A stretch of 6,719 nt of DNA from an uncultured Rhodospirillales bacterium (GTDB lineage Bacteria > Pseudomonadota > Alphaproteobacteria > Acetobacterales > Acetobacteraceae). The notes beneath the pieces were generated by a model that was given only the letters and a program-made list of their open reading frames with translations, had not been told where the DNA came from and did no database searches. Location of the stretch: positions 1-6,719 of the forward strand of contig CAIYPH010000459.1 in NCBI GenBank assembly GCA_903928045.1, read 5' to 3'. Position numbers and translations under genes: made by a program. This document shows, one piece after another, positions 4,931-6,719 of the stretch (the stretch's first letter is position 1; each line of letters opens with the position of its first letter).

Positions 4931-6719
4931 ATGAGTTCGGCCCAATTGGCCATTATCGCCTGCGGCATTGTCGCGGTGATCTATGGCATCATCACCACGC
5001 GCCAGGTTATGGCGGCGGATGCCGGTTCTGCCCGTATGCAGGAGATCTCGGCCGCCGTGCAGGAAGGCGCCCGCGCCTACCTTAACCGGCAGTACACCAC
5101 CATCGGTGGCGTCGGCCTGGTCATCCTGATCCTGCTCGGCTGGTTCCTCGGCAAGAACGTGGCGATCGGCTTCGCGATCGGCGCGATCCTTTCGGGCGCG
5201 GCCGGTTATGTCGGCATGAACGTCTCGGTGCGGGCCAATGTGCGCACCGCGCAGGCTTCTTCCAAGGGCCTGGCCGCCGGCCTCGACATCGCCTTCAAGG
5301 CCGGTGCGATCACCGGCCTGCTGGTGGTCGGCCTCGGCCTCCTCGGCGTGGCCGCCTACTATTTCATCCTGCGCGGCGGGATGGCGGCGAACGCCGACAT
5401 GCGCCCGGTGATGGAGGCCATGGTGGCGCTGTCCTTCGGCGCTTCGCTGATCTCCATCTTCGCCCGTCTCGGCGGCGGCATCTTCACCAAGGGTGCGGAC
5501 GTCGGTGCTGACCTCGTCGGCAAGGTCGAGGCGAATATCCCCGAGGACGACCCCCGCAACCCCGCCGTGATCGCTGACAACGTGGGCGACAACGTGGGTG
5601 ACTGCGCCGGCATGGCCGCCGACCTGTTCGAGACCTATGCGGTCACCATCGTCGCGACCATGCTGCTGGGCAACATCTTCTTCGCGTCCGGCGCGGACGC
5701 GGACAGCATGATGCTGCTGCCGCTCTCCATCGCCGCGGTGGGCGTGCTGACCTCGGTGGTCGGCTCCTACTTCGTGAAGCTCGGCTCGTCCAACAACATC
5801 ATGGGCGCGCTGTACAAGGGCCTGCTGGTCACCGGCGTGCTGTCGATCGTGGCGATCGCCATCGTGATCAACATGTCGATCGGTTTCGGCGGCACCTTCA
5901 AGATGACGACCGGCACCTCCGTCACCGGCATGGGCCTGTTCGAATGCGCCCTCGTCGGCCTCGGCGTCACCGGCCTGCTGGTATGGATCACCGAATACTA
6001 CACCTCGACGGAATACCGTCCTGTGCGGTCCATCGCGCAGTCCTCCACCACCGGCCTCGGCACCAACGTCATCCAGGGCCTGGCGATTTCGATGGAAGCG
6101 ACCGCCCTGCCGGTGATCGTGATCTCCGTCGGCATCGTGATGTCCTTCCTGGTGGCCGGCCTCTACGGCATCGCCATCGCGGCGACCACCATGCTGTCGC
6201 TCGCCGGCATGATCGTGGCGCTCGACGCCTACGGCCCGGTGACCGACAACGCCGGCGGCATCGCCGAAATGTCGGGCCTGCCGCCGGAAGTCCGCAAGGT
6301 GACCGACGCGCTGGACGCGGTCGGCAATACCACCAAGGCCGTCACCAAGGGCTACGCCATCGGCTCCGCTGGCCTCGCCTCGCTGGTGCTGTTCGCGGCC
6401 TATACCGAGGACCTCAAGCACTACTTCCCGAAGGTGGTCGTCGACTTCACCCTGCAGAACCCCTACGTGGTGATCGGGCTGTTCATCGGCGGTCTGCTCC
6501 CGTACCTGTTCGGTGCGATGGGCATGACGGCGGTGGGCCGCGCAGCCGGTTCGGTGGTCGTTGAAGTCCGCCGTCAGTTCCGCGAGATTCCCGGCATCAT
6601 GGAAGGCACCGCGAAGCCCGAATATGGCACCGCGGTCGATTTGCTGACCAAGGCCGCGATCAAGGAGATGATCGTTCCGTCGCTGCTGCCGGTGCTGGCA
6701 CCGGTCGCGCTGTGGATCA
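4931..6719 (+). CDS. hppA: K+-independent type membrane H+-translocating pyrophosphatase HppA (3' end outside window)
   Basis: This integral membrane enzyme hydrolyses pyrophosphate and pumps protons out of the cytoplasm, recovering energy from biosynthetic pyrophosphate. The window holds 596 codons of a protein usually about 690-720 residues. The start at 4931 ([12 protein letters not shown]) has GAGGAGG at 4917-4923 with a 7-base spacer and leads into the first membrane helix. The signature [16 protein letters not shown] ends at Glu200 ([11 protein letters not shown] is 190-200). [19 protein letters not shown] starts at Asp216, [18 protein letters not shown] at Glu355, and [18 protein letters not shown] follows later. 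These supply the Asp/Lys/Glu residues that bind Mg-pyrophosphate. [15 protein letters not shown] (465-479) has Lys469 and Thr472. In this family Lys at that place marks the potassium-independent subclass, whereas Ala marks the potassium-dependent one. The frame is intact to the window edge. It is monocistronic as far as visible and divergent from the unknown gene. Confidence 0.97.
   Translation, partial: MSSAQLAIIACGIVAVIYGIITTRQVMAADAGSARMQEISAAVQEGARAYLNRQYTTIGGVGLVILILLGWFLGKNVAIGFAIGAILSGAAGYVGMNVSVRANVRTAQASSKGLAAGLDIAFKAGAITGLLVVGLGLLGVAAYYFILRGGMAANADMRPVMEAMVALSFGASLISIFARLGGGIFTKGADVGADLVGKVEANIPEDDPRNPAVIADNVGDNVGDCAGMAADLFETYAVTIVATMLLGNIFFASGADADSMMLLPLSIAAVGVLTSVVGSYFVKLGSSNNIMGALYKGLLVTGVLSIVAIAIVINMSIGFGGTFKMTTGTSVTGMGLFECALVGLGVTGLLVWITEYYTSTEYRPVRSIAQSSTTGLGTNVIQGLAISMEATALPVIVISVGIVMSFLVAGLYGIAIAATTMLSLAGMIVALDAYGPVTDNAGGIAEMSGLPPEVRKVTDALDAVGNTTKAVTKGYAIGSAGLASLVLFAAYTEDLKHYFPKVVVDFTLQNPYVVIGLFIGGLLPYLFGAMGMTAVGRAAGSVVVEVRRQFREIPGIMEGTAKPEYGTAVDLLTKAAIKEMIVPSLLPVLAPVALWI

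Noticed and set aside
4856..6421. Minus-strand open frame of 521 codons opposite hppA
   Set aside because: Its translation is rich in His, Gly, Asp and Gln without any domain-like pattern, as expected for the antisense of GC-rich hydrophobic codons. The plus-strand hppA frame has unmistakable catalytic motifs throughout.

Overview
The window looks like chromosomal DNA of a high-GC alphaproteobacterium, most likely in the Rhodospirillales/Acetobacteraceae range. I base this on codon use dominated by G and C in third positions, a potassium-independent type H+-pyrophosphatase, and a T/A-rich inverted-repeat element of a kind I remember from Acetobacteraceae genomes. The taxonomic call is inference; no search was run.

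Left part (1-3320, all on the minus strand): a compact sulfate/thiosulfate ABC importer operon in the order sbp, cysT (cysU), cysW, cysA. The periplasmic binding protein is followed after two bases by cysT. The cysT/cysW and cysW/cysA junctions are 4-base ATGA stop/start overlaps, so the genes are probably translationally coupled. cysA runs off the left edge. It carries an apparent single-base deletion at 143/144 that removes the Walker B aspartate codon and shifts the frame. Either the ATPase is broken in this strain or the base is a sequence error.

Middle (3321-4144): an AT-rich divergent control region lies between sbp and a plus-strand Rrf2-family regulator with four clustered cysteines. 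The regulator is the natural candidate to control the sulfate operon. Its control region holds an imperfect palindrome and three TACT motifs spaced exactly 8 bases apart. After the regulator comes a 131-bp imperfect inverted repeat (4014-4144) that can fold end to end. It fills most of the convergent gap and probably terminates transcription in both directions.

Right part (4144-6719): a minus-strand gene for a 159-residue protein of unknown function, which may be a degenerate receiver-like fold, and a 307-bp divergent intergenic region with short palindromes. The plus-strand hppA gene for the membrane proton-translocating pyrophosphatase then runs off the right edge after 596 codons.

Functionally, the left half imports sulfate and probably has its own local regulator. 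The right half is a separate, energy-conserving housekeeping locus. I see no phage, CRISPR, transposase, tRNA or rRNA. I do not see a clear new multi-gene system; the points most worth checking are the cysA frameshift, the inverted-repeat element, the Rrf2/operator pair and the unknown 159-residue protein.
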